A DNA stretch of 64,000 bases from Megalopta genalis (Eukaryota; Arthropoda; Insecta; Hymenoptera; Halictidae). Positions 12,248 through 25,900 of this stretch are shown piece by piece. Each line of letters begins with the position of its first letter. Position 1 is the stretch's first letter. A model generated the notes under the pieces. It was given only the letters and a program-made list of their open reading frames with translations, was not told the DNA's origin and did no database searches. Location of the stretch: NCBI RefSeq assembly GCF_051020955.1, contig NC_135015.1, forward strand, positions 11,357,616-11,421,615, read 5' to 3'. Both the position numbers and the translations under genes were made by a program.

Positions 12248-15200
12248 ACACCCATTCGACACGACAATAAATTTCCTATACAAGAGACCAATATTTTTGA
12301 AGGCTTTATACGTAACAATGTTGGACATCGATCGATCAAAATTTTCAATCCGATTAAATGATCGATGAACACGATTACAGGCATTAATCGTCGAAACACT
12401 GACGATTGAATAATTGATTTTTGAATGAAATTGGAAGGTTATTTCGATGTAATACCGTTAAGAATTGTCTTTCTCATGTTCATTACTTTATCAAATTTTT
12501 GTATTTGTTTAGGGGATTCCTACTTTGGCCGTTAATCGTGTCTAGCAATTAAAAGAAATTTAATCATTCATTACGATTAACAATGAACAGTAATATTTCA
12601 ATCGTCGATTGCGATTGATGATTAAAGCGGATGTAATACGTTAATTTCGATTAACGATTAGCAGTAGCAAATTAAATCGTTAGTCGTCGATTAAATTTCT
12701 ACCCAATTCTGTCCAGTAATCGAATCGATCCGCGAACCTTGGGATCGTGAATGCAATGCGGACGAAAGTGCAACGAAACAAAAAAAGAAGCCCTACCAGA
12801 CTTTCGCGCGACCGGAAAAAAGAAGCGCCCACCGACGACAATATTTCTGGCAACGAGTTCGCTGACGTAACGACGGGAACGATCGTTGGGCGGGTTTAAA
12901 CCGAGTTGGCGATCGCATCGACGGGACAATTAGCGGTGTAATATGATATTGCAGTTGATCGATGACCGGTTACGCATCATCCCGATACTTTCCTTCTTTC
13001 ACCGGGGCTCGCGTTACAAAACTCAGCCCGGCGCAGCGCAGCGCGGCACGCGGCACAGTGCAGCTGGATAACCGCCGGTTCGCCGCCCATTACGCGATCA
13101 AAAGCGCCTCGCGACAGGAAAGTTTTTGGTAACGCACGTAACCAATCCGGTGAAAATCGCCGGGTCGTTATCCCCAGGAAGAGAATGGAACTCACACACG
13201 TGCGCGGCCCGGTAACGCGAGACCGCGCCCCTAGATATCTGGCAATTAATTAATTATGAAACGTCCCGGCCTCGCAGCCGATTTTCATCGAGGCTGCTCG
13301 TAATTAAGGAGCAAATATCGTAGACCGGCGTCAACGTGCGACAAACACCGAAGGGATGCGCTAAACTTTCTCCTCTTGTCTCGGACACGCACGCGCGCGC
13401 CAGCCAGCTGGCTTAATTGACTAATACTACCGGCATCATGCTCAATGCTCAGTTAATTAAAAGATAGGCCCGTGATACGCCAAGGAAATTGTTAGACGTC
13501 ACGCCGGGCGACAGCATTGTCGTCGACGGTGGTTTTAATCACCGTCCCACGTTTCTAATGGCGGCTGTTTGCTCTCGAGGACAGCGACTTTTCTAGCGTT
13601 TAGCAAAGAGGAAACGTGTCGGCAAGCCGGAACTGTTATTATTGACACCGTGCCGCGAGATGATAAAAAGGGTTTCCTTCCGTTAAATGTTTTTCTACGA
13701 CTTGCGAAAGCCGCAGTTTGAGCTCTACGGTGTAGAGTACTCTGGGAAATCTGTGGTTCGAAATACAATTTTTCAACTTCTATACTTGAAGAAAATTGTT
13801 CTTCTTACGTAGTGACAACTCTCTGGAACTTCGGAATCCAAAATATTAACTACCTTGTAAAATTCACAAACTAATTACAAAATATAAAAATGCAGGCTCT
13901 TGCTATACTTTTGTGCTTTTGTGCTTCTGCGTGTCGAAACAGACGACCACCGTTGAAAATTATATATAATTATTTCAATATTGGACCAAACAACCTCAAT
14001 TTTTTACATATGTGAGACTAGATTGCTAGACGATAACTAAAAATCTTTTCTTTAAATCGTAATTGCTTAGAATGACGAAAAAAGCTCTGTCTAACGTCTA
14101 AAAAAAAACCTAAGACATCACTGCACATGCATTGCTTATCTTTAGACAGAATAATGAACTTTTGCATGAAATGAAACTTGCAGGAGTGAAATGGAAATCT
14201 CTTGTCTTGCTTATTAATTTTGGTAGATTGAATGTTACTATTAAATAGTTTGAATCTTTTTACCGGTTCATGTGTTACCTTATGTATTTTCTGTCGTAAT
14301 ACCTTGAAAAACGAATTGTTCTGCGAAAATGGATGAAAATTTCCCGAATTTTTGTGGAAACAAATACAGCAGGTCGCGGTAACATGTCATGAGGGAAATC
14401 TGGCAGAAAATTGGAACCGTGCTAACACAGCTATAGTCCTTACGGGGTTAATTTCACGCAATCCGCAGTCTATTTCTATCAAATGCCTTTGATCGTCCAT
14501 GTCCTAGATTCTGTTATTTTTGTTTAATATTGCTGTATTTGTTCTGGATCGTATTGACACATGTGCATTGCCATAATATTGACAATAATATTGATCATTT
14601 GCTTTTGCGTTTACGCGCTCGCCCACAGAAACGCATAATTCATTGAAATAAATGTAGGATTAACAAATGCACGTCGCATTACTATAATATGCGCATGCAT
14701 TACATTACAATGTTAAGCTAATTAATAATCAAGTAACACCAAAATATACGAAAACGAATTCATAAATCAGCCATATTAAATCGCGGCATTGCGAATGAAC
14801 AATAAACAGCGCAAAATATCGGGCTGACGTAGATACTGATAAAATGCGGCAGCGTCCGAATATAGTAAGATTGCTGAACTACGTATGTATGACAAAAAAA
14901 AAAACGTTACGGATACTTTCACATCGTCCGAAGCATAATAACAGTAAAGACGCAATGCACAGTTTTTTTTTGAAAAAAATAACTCGATCGTCAGCAATGC
15001 ATATTTATTTTTCGTACGTCATCCTTTTGCGACTTAAAACTAAAAAACGAGGATTAAAGCCACTTTCGACTCGGCAGATGATTCGCATTTGAAAACGTTG
15101 GCAACAGCCCGACGTAACCGTTCGCAAATCACGTTATTTTTGTATCACTTAGCCGTAATGATAAATTGCAGCGGCGTATCGCGCATTTAAATGCGCTAAT

Positions 15201-16242
15201 AATCAATGCATACTGCACAGAGAGAGATTCGGCCGCACGTCGAAACGCGAAAATATTATAATCCCGCCGGCAGGCCGGCATTAAATTATGAAACGAAAAA
15301 TATCGCCGGGCCCGGCCGTGTCGCCCGGCGTGGTAATGACCAAACCCAACCTCCGCGGGTTTCGTTCATCGACAATTTCCGGCGATGAGCCGGCGCGATA
15401 CTTGCACAGAAACTTTTTATCAGGGCCAGTTTCATAATCGTTTAACAGATACTTTGACATTAAACGGTGACTCTCACTCGGTGCCCGCGCGCTGGCTCAA
15501 TGCTTTTGCCGTGTCCACGAAATTAATGCGATGGGCTCCAACCAGGAACCGCTTTCGTTACAGGCCTCTGACGTGTGCCATTAGCGAGAGTATCGCGCGA
15601 AAAAAACTTGCATTCTTCGCGAACGATAAAGATCTATCTTTGCTTGTAACTCGTAAACAGCGTAATCCTATAACCGGAGATATAATTAGACCCGGCTCGA
15701 AATATGAAAAAAAAACTCAATACCAGAAGAACGATTAGGCATTCGGTTCTAATGAAACTGCATTAGAGAGCAATTTTATGAATTGCGTACTCCTTGCCCG
15801 TCGATATCTCTAATTATTGACAAATTATACCGCTATTCGTCCGGAGCAATTCAATTAAACTTACTTTTTAGAAATAAAAGTTACTGGCAGAAATTAACCC
15901 TAGAAAGATAACCATATGACAACGTACGTAAAAGATAACCATACGCTTCAGAGGCGCATGCTTTTCTAAGGCGTCAATTTTATACTAACAATGGATATTT
16001 ATTTAAGTTAATCTAGTCATTTTAAAGGTTTGGCATTATTGTAAAAATAAAATGCATTTATATTATATTTTTTTATATTTTAAGTAATTTTAAACTTAAA
16101 TCACTAGACCTCTATGAAAAATTAACAAAAATCAACAGTCTTTCGCAGGCGCCTCTGCGACGTAGGTTATCTTTCTCGGGTTAAGTAAAAATACATTCCT
16201 CCTTCACCACTGGATATGTAAGATGTAAGAAATAAATAAGAG
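12248..16242. other. gene-less stretch
   Basis: Nothing here can be supported as a gene. Moderately GC-rich patches (12,700-13,400 and 15,060-15,700) alternate with AT-rich DNA. A 41-codon frame at 13890-14015 starts like a signal peptide (MQALAILLCFCASA) but has no other support. Confidence 0.5.
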
Positions 16243-16350
16243 TATTATATTATATTGTATTGCATTATATTGTATTGTATTGTATTGTATTGTATTGTAT
16301 TGTATTGCATTGTATTGTATTGTATTGTATTATATTGTATTATATTATAT
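16243..16350. repeat. TTGTA pentanucleotide microsatellite
   Basis: About 108 bases of TTGTA units with occasional TTATA and TTGCA variants, merging into an AT-rich run. Confidence 0.95.
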
Positions 16351-18726
16351 ACATATATCTTCTATTAGCCAGATAAGTAATGAATAAAAGATACACTTAA
16401 TGTAAAACCAAGTCCATTTCCTGGCATTGTATGCTGAAATAAAGAAATGTAATCTAATCTACATTCCTTCTTCATGAATCGAATACTATTCCCTGATGTT
16501 TTCACTGTTCTACGTTTCAACTTCGAATTTTAGTCATAAATGCACAAAACCTGTGGTCTGGTAATTCGCGCGTCGGCTATAGGAAGGAAAGTTAATTTAT
16601 AAGGGGCCAAGAATATTTCGTTACCAAAGAGAACACTCAAAAAATTCACCGTTTTCACCGAACTTTCACGCACCGGAGGACTGTAACGTCTCCGCCAAAA
16701 ATTAGTATTCTCAGAGGCGATAAATTAAGCCTAACCAGAGAAACATTTCTTCCTGTAATTACTATGTTAATACAATTCGTGCGTTATTTGTTGGCCAACC
16801 GAACCGAACTTTCGGACAGATCGCGTTTCGCGAGCAGCATCATCGATGCTGCTAAAAACGACCGAATGATCGTCCACGTGGATAACAAATACGAGTGGCA
16901 TGCTGGCAATAGATTGAAGATGAAAGGGAAACGTCGGGACCTCCAGATCCCGGCGTCGTCCTAGAGCGCGAATTATATTTGCTCGGCGAAAAGGTGGGCG
17001 CGAAAAGGACGAGAAAGGAAAAGGGCGTAACTAGAAAACGGCTTGATAAACACCTTGAGCGAGAACATCCATCCATATATTCATGAGAGCCGCGGCCCGG
17101 CCGACTCGAAAGCCTTTCCCATTATTGCATAAGGTTACGTTTGCGGTTGGTGAAGCAGAAATGCAGACTTTGCGAAAATTCCGCTCGTACCGTCTGCCTC
17201 CACGCTCGCCGACCACGAGGATTTACTTGGTGCTCTTAGGCTGCATTTCCGTAACTGTCGCACACGAATACAAAGTTCCGCGGGTTCGATTTTGTTTAAA
17301 CTCAGCCAAAAATCACCGTTCGCTGTGCGGTTTTCCGTGGCAACGGCCGTGGGACGATCGCAATCGAACGAGACGCGGACGCGAGCACGAGATTACGAAG
17401 ACAAAGCGTGCCAGTGGATGTTCCCATGGTCCATTAGTCGCAGGTCGCTCAAAAAATTTTCCGAAATTGAATATAATATACGGAGGGTTCAAACGACAAT
17501 TAGGTACTTTTCACAGTTAAAAACAGTCTTTACGTTCGAAACGTTCAGACCTCGCACTGAGTGGTTTCTGGACACGTCTGCGTATCAATATCCGCAGACT
17601 CATTCAGTCTTTGCAATTTATGCGATAAATACGTAAGATCTATTATCTAATGATAATAGAAAATACGGTGGTCGTACAATTACGCAAGCGAAGTATTGTA
17701 AATGGCGGAGTAGGAAGTATCGAAGCACGGGAACAATACGACTGAAAATCGTATTAAATACGTCCCACGTGTAGCACAATCTCGACTGGCTAACGAAGTT
17801 CCGCGTACCGACGTAATAATACGTGTCCACGGGCTCGAAAACGAAAGATTTCACTGGATATAAAACGGTTTCTCAATCAAAAACGTTCCCGCGCGGCAAT
17901 CTCGCCGATCGGAATACGTATCGCGGATCGGCTCGCGTAGTATGTTTTAGTCGTAACTCGTATCAAATAGTTACTCAAGAAAAAAACTACGGCAACATAA
18001 TAACAGCAATGGAATGATATAAGATCTTAGTGATCATGCATTTCACGGATCTTAGCGCCTTCCGCGTGTTTTAATTGGCCGGTAGGGTTGGCGAACGTAA
18101 CATAATCGTTGGGCGAAACAGATTGCCACCGGCGTAGAATTACAATTGGTCGCACGAAAATTGGCCACGTAGTGGCGTCGATGCGTGTTATTAGCTTCGA
18201 ATTCAATGAATGAAACTGCTGCGTCCACAAACAAATAGATTCTTGTCACGGGGGCTCGCGCAATTGCCTGGCACTCCGCGAGCCACGTTTCATCCAATTA
18301 ATACGCATCATTACGCTCCGCGATGCAGATTTTTCCTTGCCCCGGTATTCGTCCCGCGGGAACGCGGCAAAAGGACGCGCAACTCGCAAGATTACTTTAT
18401 CAATTATAATAATTAGTTTTACGGAAAGCTGAAAATTAATTTGCAACACGAAATTTTAGCCACACGAACTCTGCAAATCTGTCAAATCGAGCTGTCGAAT
18501 TCGTAGAGCTCGCCACAAGTTCTCGAAAATTTTCTACGAAAACTTCGGAAACGAGAGAAATGCTTTTTTCCAAATAACTATATTTACACCGAGGTTTAAA
18601 GTAAAATCACTTTTCCATGTCTACCGCGATAAAAAGTACATGTGTACTAATACATTTGAATCGTAATCGACCGCGTAACCAACCACCTTAAATTAGTGTC
18701 GCATCATTACATAAAAACAGGGACAC
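16351..18726. other. gene-less stretch
   Basis: A mixed-composition region with GC-rich patches at 16,780-17,430 and 17,880-18,370. The longest frame (17083-17520, 145 codons) has no recognisable motif, and a different frame overlaps it. Confidence 0.5.
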
Positions 18727-19252
18727 GTACCGGTATGATTATCGGTATTTTTCGGTTCTAGAATTAAAATCCTTATGCAAACCATAAATACAGAAATACC
18801 GGTATGACGTCATACGTTTGTACGAAAACACCGGTATATTTCTAAACATTTACTGGTATTCTTATTTATTTTCTATATCGGTTTTCTTATTTCGATTAGG
18901 AATATTAGAAGGCCATGAAGGACCATGAAGGCCAATCCACACAGTTGACCTTGAGGATCCATATACAGCCATGAGAATGCATTATTGCTCTAATTCCTCG
19001 AGATAACGAACCGCCCTCGCCCAGTTCACGATGTGAACGGGAAGCAAGGGGCTAGAAGGGGAGGGTCTGTCACTTGTCATGCAACGCGTCGCATTTTTCG
19101 AGTTCGCATAAGGCTTTTAATGCGAGAACCGAAAAATACTAGTATAAATATCGGTATCGATATTTCGGTAATAAACGATTTCAGTATTATATCAGTTTCG
19201 ATATAGCTTTACTAGTAGTATAATACTGTTATCATAATTATACCGGTATTAA
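18727..19252. repeat. imperfect inverted repeat with ACCGGTAT motifs (possible decayed transposon)
   Basis: A left arm around 18,731-18,761 contains CGGTATTTTTCGGTTCT. Its inverse, AGAACCGAAAAATACTAG, lies at about 19,125-19,142, with a looser match running outward (TACCGATATT versus TACCGGTATG). ACCGGTAT or close variants recur several times between and beyond the arms. The ends and any target duplication are not clear and no coding remnant is recognised. Confidence 0.4.
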
Positions 19253-21614
19253 GACCGATGCATAAAAATACACAATCGTTTCACAGCTTTTTCAGAAAAC
19301 AAGCGCGAGCAATTGTAATAACGACTTAATTCCTTCAAGAAAATGACGAAATAATATTCGTACCAATTTCGCGCCTTGGCGCATCGTGCACGTACGAACA
19401 AGTGAACTTGCCATAACAATCCAGAAACTGAAGATTGGAAAAAGAAGTTTTTCCGTCCCGGCAAAAACCAACCGGCAGAATCGGATTCGCCATGACAAAA
19501 AACCGCGACACGATTGCACCCGCGATGAATAACGTATGACTGCAAGTGCCGTGAATTTAGTTCCCGTTTTCAGCAGCCCCTGTCGCCACGTAGAGACCCG
19601 CCACAGTAGTACACGAAGGGTGCTAACCGTAAAAGTTTCCTCTAAATTCATCACCGAAAACGATTCGATATTGCCGGAAGGCTAGATAGAAACTATCGCC
19701 AAACATCTTCCAATCGCGTTCGGCTGCGGCGTCGATCGAACCGGATCGAAGCTAATCGAAGCTGACTCGGCTAGTCGGAACGTTGCGCACCGGTCGGCTC
19801 GACTCGGCTAGGCTAGGAATCAAATCAATATTTTCAGATTCAAATATGGAGATTCAAATTCAGATATATGGAAATGTATTCCCGCCGATAAGCGTGATAA
19901 ACCACGGATACGCGGGATATTCTAATGCCTTCCAACAGGCGAGATCAAGGTACAAAGTCATTCCGAGATTAACTGCACCCACGGGAGCCGGCCGGTTGAT
20001 AACCAAAAATCGCTGTGCACCGTAGTTGCGAATCAACCGCGAACACCGGCCCGATATATCGGCTGGTAACTGTTTCGCCGCGGATCCCGTCGGCTTCTCC
20101 TTCGAAGTACTAGGCCGCTTTTATTTTCGCCGTCGTTAGAAATTGATGATCATCCGCGGGATCGTTTCGAAACAGTTACACACGCGCCCGACGGCCGGAG
20201 AAAAATCGTTACGCGACACCGGCTGAATTTCACATGAGAACTGACCCAGCGTACGTTTTATTCCCATGGAAAAAGCTCGACAGCCAGGCACAGTGTCGGC
20301 AGACAGAGATGCTACCCTGTTAGCGACGGCAAAGAAGGCGCAAAGAGGCGGAAGATGTAACTTCGACGACCTGCCTCCGGAGAACTTCCAACAGTTCGGT
20401 TCCCGCTTTAATTAAGCTCTTAATATTAATGAAGCTCCGGGCAGAATGTGAGTACAGAGATGTAGAAACGTATTGTGAACACTAATCGGATTAAAAAGAG
20501 GCGGCGAAGTTGAATCCGTATTAATTGCGCCGCCGCGCCGCGCCGCGTCGCGCTGCCGGTCCGCTACGGCGGTTCATCCTGTAATTGAAAACTTGCCGGT
20601 AAGTAATGAGGAAATTCGAACGCGATCGATGCATAATTCTTGCAACCGCATTCGACCGTTCGAAATGTAATTACCGCAGCTTTTCTTACCGGTCGATGAG
20701 AACGAAAGAAAAGAAACGTCCACTGATATTGTTAAGTCCATAGTTTAACGTGTTTAGGGTCGTGTCAGTCGCCGATGACGCTATGCTTTCCGTTCGGAAC
20801 GCGTCGGTCATCGGTAACCGACGATATATGAAATTTTAAAAATTATATTCTTCTATGTAAATAAATTTTAAACAACTTTGCGATCACGAATGAATATACC
20901 TAAATATTACCTGTTACCAAAATCATTTTATCGAGTATTATTAAAACACGGTATTCGCAGATTTCATAGAAACCTGAAACTAGTGGAAACGAGAGCTAAA
21001 ACGTAGCTAAACGCGGAAACGAAGACAAAACAGGCTTGGCGATTAACTTGTTAACGCGACGACTGCCGAGCCTATTTTGAAGAAATCTGTTCTAGACGCT
21101 AACATTTAAGAAAACATAAACAGACAATAATAAGTAAAAAATAATAAATAAATCCTTTCCTCGCATCACAGTAGCCAGCTACCACGAGATAACTCGTGAT
21201 CAATAGTGAACATATTAAAACTACGGACGAGATTTCGAAAATTCCGCGAAGAACATGCCGTCGTTGAAAACGAGAGAACAGAAACGTCCTCGGATTATTC
21301 TGTGAAGTACGAACGAGCTTTTGAAAATTTCGCGAGAAACATGCCGTTCGTTGAGAGCGAAAGAACAGAAACGACTCGAAAGATTGCGAGGCTCGTTCGC
21401 GTAGCCGGCTCGGCTCCGAAAGCTCTAGCACCGGCATTAAGGAAGAAATTGAACGGAACGCGAAACTACTTGCTAAATGTTGACTGACAAAAGCCGACGT
21501 AGGAAAGCGTCGTCCACGGCGTCGTTCTCTTCCTTTCCTCCTCTCGACTTCCTACTCCGCAACAATTTCATCGGCACGCTCGAGTTGCCCGCCCGGACCG
21601 GCCGTTGCGTCCCC
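19253..21614. other. gene-less stretch upstream of paralogue B
   Basis: No gene is supported. It includes a short direct duplication around 21,234-21,395 and a GC-rich tract near 20,520-20,580. The last 100 bases before 21,615 are GC-rich and form the upstream promoter region of the gene starting at 21669. Confidence 0.5.
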
Positions 21615-21649
21615 TATAAAAGCGGGGGGTAGACCATCGAGGAATCAGT
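21615..21649 (+). promoter_or_regulatory. core promoter of paralogue B
   Basis: TATAAA at 21615-21620 is followed 30 bases later by an ATCAGTG initiator (TCAGT at 21645-21649). The ATG is at 21669, so the 5' leader would be only about 22 bases. Confidence 0.75.
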
Positions 21650-21668
21650 GTGCTCACTGTCGACCAAC

Positions 21669-22657
21669 ATGAACAGCACAGAGAAGCTGAAAGTGAGTAG
21701 CCGCGGTCGGACCAGCCACCTGAACTCTCCCGTCTCTCGGTAGTCGAGCAACGCGAGCCGGGCCGGGCTGACTGAAAATTCGCACGCCTGATACGTTTCG
21801 GGGGGGACCGGGAGGAAGCTCGACTCGCGATTACCTACCTACGAAATTCCCACCGATCTCGTCGACAGGCGACGACACAAGTAAACGGTTCTAACGCTTC
21901 TAAAATTACTGTTTTCTAGATCCTGTTCGTCTGCGGCCTGGTTCTGTCCGTCGCGGCAGAGGAGGCGAAAAAGACCGCGGAGGAGTTGAAGCCTAGCGAC
22001 AACACGAAAGCTAAGCGAGGTTTGGAGCTGAGTCTCGGGGGCCACGGATTCGGAGGCGGTTTCGGAGGCGGTTTAGGAGGAGGTCACGGAGGCGGTTTAG
22101 GAGGAGGTCACGGAGGCGGTTTTGGCGGCGGCTTGGGCGGTGGCTTCGGAGGCGGCGGCTTCGGAGGCGGCGGCGGAGGCGGCGGAGGCGAGAGCATATC
22201 AGCGGAGCACATCAGTGCAGTCACGGTCACGAAGACCGTCCACGTACCGGAGCCGTACCCTGTCGAGGTCGAGAAACACGTGCCCTACCCCGTCAAAGTC
22301 CCGGTCAAAGTGCCGATCGACAAACCATACCCCGTCCACGTGCCACAGCCTTACCCGGTCACCGTTGAGAAGCACGTACCCTATCCGGTCGAGAAGCCAG
22401 TACCTTACCCGGTGAAGGTCCCTGTCAAGGTTCCGGTAAAGGTGCCTTACCCGGTCAAGGTACCTATCAAGGTGCCGGTCACGGTGTCGAAGCCGGTGCC
22501 CTATCCCGTTAAAGTGCCCGTGGTCGTGAAGGAGGCGGTGCCCGTTTTGTTGCAAGAACACGGCCACGGAGGCTTCGGCGGCGGCGGCGGCGGATTCGGA
22601 GGCGGATTCGATGGCGGATTGGGCGGACATGACTTCGGCGGTTTCGGTCACCATTGA
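21669..22657 (+). CDS. secreted glycine-rich, Val-Pro repeat protein (cuticle type), paralogue B
   Basis: There are two exons: 21669-21692 (MNSTEKLK, donor GTGAGT) and 21920-22657 (acceptor TTTCTAG), phase 0, giving about 253 residues. A signal peptide spans the junction (ILFVCGLVLSVAA). It is followed by a short acidic/lysine stretch, KR then GLELSLGG, a Gly/His-rich block, a middle run of YPVKVPVKVP-type repeats in which Lys-Pro-Val triplets recur, and a terminal Gly-rich block ending DFGGFGHH. The order of parts, the intron position and the dibasic junction match the minus-strand gene at 8685-9970, so the two are paralogues from a local duplication. A structural extracellular role, most likely cuticle, is inferred from composition. 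KR before GLELSLGG could be a proprotein cleavage site, which is unproven. Confidence 0.87.
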
Positions 22658-22897
22658 GGCAAAGGCCAGCTAGCCCAATACCCCGACGAGGTTGGAAGTC
22701 TTTGACCTTCTCGACGACTCGTCCCGACGACACACGCCGATATCGCGTGGCCGGTTCACCTCGGTTCTCGTCGAGAAACGTCGAGAACTAATCCAGCTCG
22801 CGACGAGCGTCGTCGCCTAGAATGCACCGACATTGTATTCAACGTGATCCCAACCTCGAATTGTATTATATTATGTCTTTTCCTCCTCTTTTTTACA

Positions 22898-22907
22898 AAT
22901 AAATAAA
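22898..22907 (+). terminator. polyadenylation signals of paralogue B
   Basis: Two overlapping AATAAA hexamers (22898-22903 and 22902-22907) lie about 240 bases past the stop codon. Confidence 0.75.
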
Positions 22908-25900
22908 GCGATATTTTTTATACATAACGTGGAACGATTGTGTAACTGCGGCACACGAGACCGGCCGACGAAAGGAAAAACCGTGTTAACGGTTACGTGA
23001 TCGCGGGGAATCGCCGCGGCACTTTCACCGATTAATGTTACGTTAGCCGATATACACCTGCTCTACCCTCTACCGTGTGCGAGGTGTCACGGTGAAAGAG
23101 ACGCGTATCGTTTGGAACGATCGTTAAAGCGAACGGTACCACGCACGGATTACGGTTCTAGAAAGGAAAAACGAAAGAAGGAAACCGCTCTCAGGCTCGC
23201 GTTAATCGACGCGTTTCGAGAGCTATCGCGTGTGCATCGCGAGCTATTTCGACACCGGCCAATATCCGTGAAATTCGCACGGGGGATCTAGAGCCTGCTG
23301 TGTCGAAATTCGGTGATTTTCGTTCGACGAACAGGCTCGATGCGTGCTGGGAAAACGCTCGCTTCAAGAGAGCGGGATTTCAACCGTTCGATATACATAC
23401 ACACAGCGACGCGTATTAAAAATTGCAGCTTCACGTAACCGCGGAGCGAGCGCTCTTTTTTTTCCACGTAGCCTGATTTCGCGGCGCGCTTATCCGACGT
23501 CAGATAGAAACTGAAAGTGACTCTGGGACGGATAAACGGATTTGAAAATCTAGGAAAGTGGATTCCCGGCGGACGTCGCGTCGCGTCGCGTCGTCGCAAG
23601 CTGCAACACTCGAGTCGCTACGTGCTCGTGCACCTCGCGCAAATTATAGCAGCTTATCGTGGCCAGGTGAGTGCGGCCCGCTTTGCTTGTTTCAGCGGAT
23701 TCAGCTCGGAACGAGAGGAGAACTCGCTTACGTCGATTTCGAACCACTGAGGAATATCCTGCCACGGGTATCCGGTCTATCGACCTTGTCCAACGATCAA
23801 GGGAAAGCGCATCGATGCGTTAGAATCGCGTTTCACGTTGTCGCCGATCGATTCTAGAATTGCATCGGCCATCGGTTGTGTTCACCTTCGCGAATCTCAG
23901 GCTAGATCGCATAAGATATTACAGTGGCCTGGACACGGATATAGGTAGCAGCGAACAGGATCGCAGTATTCGAGCGGTCAACTGCTTCGTTAACGAAGAG
24001 AAAAGAATTCTTGCGGATAGATGGTAAAATGTGATAGATTTAAGTTATTCGGTTATCGAAGATATTTATTATTTGTTATAATAAACGAATATATTGAAGG
24101 ATATCAGTTCATCGGGCGAAGCAATTAACGAATGCACTCTGCGGAACCACTTTATTCTTAATAATATATTATAAAGAAAAAAAGCATTTTCTGCCTGTAT
24201 TCTCTGTATCTGTCCCATATGATTTGAAAATTCTGCTCTTTCTCTTCCAAACGCAGCTTAAATCTGTTTCAAACTTTCAAGAAGCTGCGCCATGTCAAAT
24301 TGAAGGAATCGCTGTTCTTCATATAATCGAGATGGCAACGTTATAAATTAACATAAAAATCGCTGCAAGGTTTTCTCGTTTGAAGAATTACTGTTTTCAC
24401 AGTTTTGACGTGAATCAGTGAAAAGTGCTTTCTCCGGTCTTTGCTGCGTTAAATTATTCAATTAAACCGAGGCTTGTTCAACGCGAAACAATGGTAGCAT
24501 TTAACGAAATTAAAAAATTCAATCCGTGTTTGAAAGAGAGAGAGAGAAAGAGTAGAAATTTAAGATTGTAGTAAAATACGATGCTAAAAAAAGAAACATA
24601 CTTATGACAACATAAAGTCGATCGAAAGATTGAATTCAGAAAAATATAACGATGTTTGTGCTCCTTAAATCCTGTTTGAAATGTTGCATTGCGAATCGGG
24701 CGCGACATTTCGATTAAAAGGTCAATAAAGTGAAACTAGTCTCTGAATCTTTAAAAAGATAAAAAAAACGTGAGCAAACCCTGTCGAATGGAGCGTAGAT
24801 TAGAGTTGACCGCTCGGACCGCTATGTTTACATCCACCCCCCTTTGTACCAAGCCCGTGTCAACATGTTGCGATACCTTCTATCTTATCAAGTAATTTAA
24901 TTATACGCGTACATTTGTACATATCAGCAGTATGAGTATCAGCACCGTTACCAGATTGTTTCTTTCAGTGTTTCTTTTCGTATTTGAGGAAAAACCCGCA
25001 ACACGAATTGCTCGAACAGCAGTACAGAAAAACGCAATCCCCTCTATACGACCCGAGCCCGGTAATGAGTGTAAGTACTCTGCGGCGTAGTTTCCGAAAC
25101 AAACGTGGCGGGAGTCGGATTTTTTTCTACAGTGTGATTCGTCACAGACGAACAAACTCTGAAAGTGTTGCACCGTAGCATTGGGAAAGTCGTACACACG
25201 TGTCACGTTTTGCCATTTGACGATAAGCGTGCGAAGGCAACAAAGTGCCGCGTAGACACCGCGAATAAGAAACTATTGACCGGAAAAATTGGATTTTTCA
25301 TGGGGAAACAGCGTACGGCGGAGGACGGTGATTTCGCGTAGACCTTTTTAAAGGGGTAGTTTGTAAACTACGACGCGGCGAGGGCTCGCCGGCATTTAAT
25401 GGTTGCCAAGTCGTTAAGAAATAACCATTAGCCAGGTTTATCTCTTAGAGACCAGGCGAGTTTTAAAGGCGTGCTAACCGATACTTTCGTGCGGGGCACC
25501 GGGACTCGCGGACGGTCGGTTAGCAAATCCCGTTATTTAACATGCGGCAAGCCAGGTAATCATATTTAATGGTCTAGGAAGTTCGCGTAAGAGGGAGGGA
25601 GAGAGAGAGAGAGAGATTTCTTCGATTAGTCGCGACCCGCGTGTAGATGCCGTTCGGGTGTAAAAGCGAACGATGCAAATACAATGTTCTCCTCGCGCGT
25701 TACGGTCAAGTATGTTGATTGCATGCCGGGAGTTACGTTTCCGTCAATTGTGACGTAAACGTTTCTTTGCCGCGAACGCATTATTTTGCCGGTCTGCTGC
25801 TTCGCGCTCGTACTTTTAATTCCGAGACGTCCACGAGCCAGGGGGACAAAATATCGTCGTCGTTGAAACATGGCCAAAGGTTGCTCGTAAATAACTCTTA

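Noticed and set aside
13890..14015. 41-codon frame starting like a signal peptide (MQALAILLCFCASA)
   Set aside because: Too short to judge, with no cysteine pattern, cleavage motif or transcript signal after the hydrophobic part. It is not listed as a gene.
17083..17520. 145-codon plus-strand frame
   Set aside because: No domain, no promoter or poly(A) context, and another frame overlaps it.
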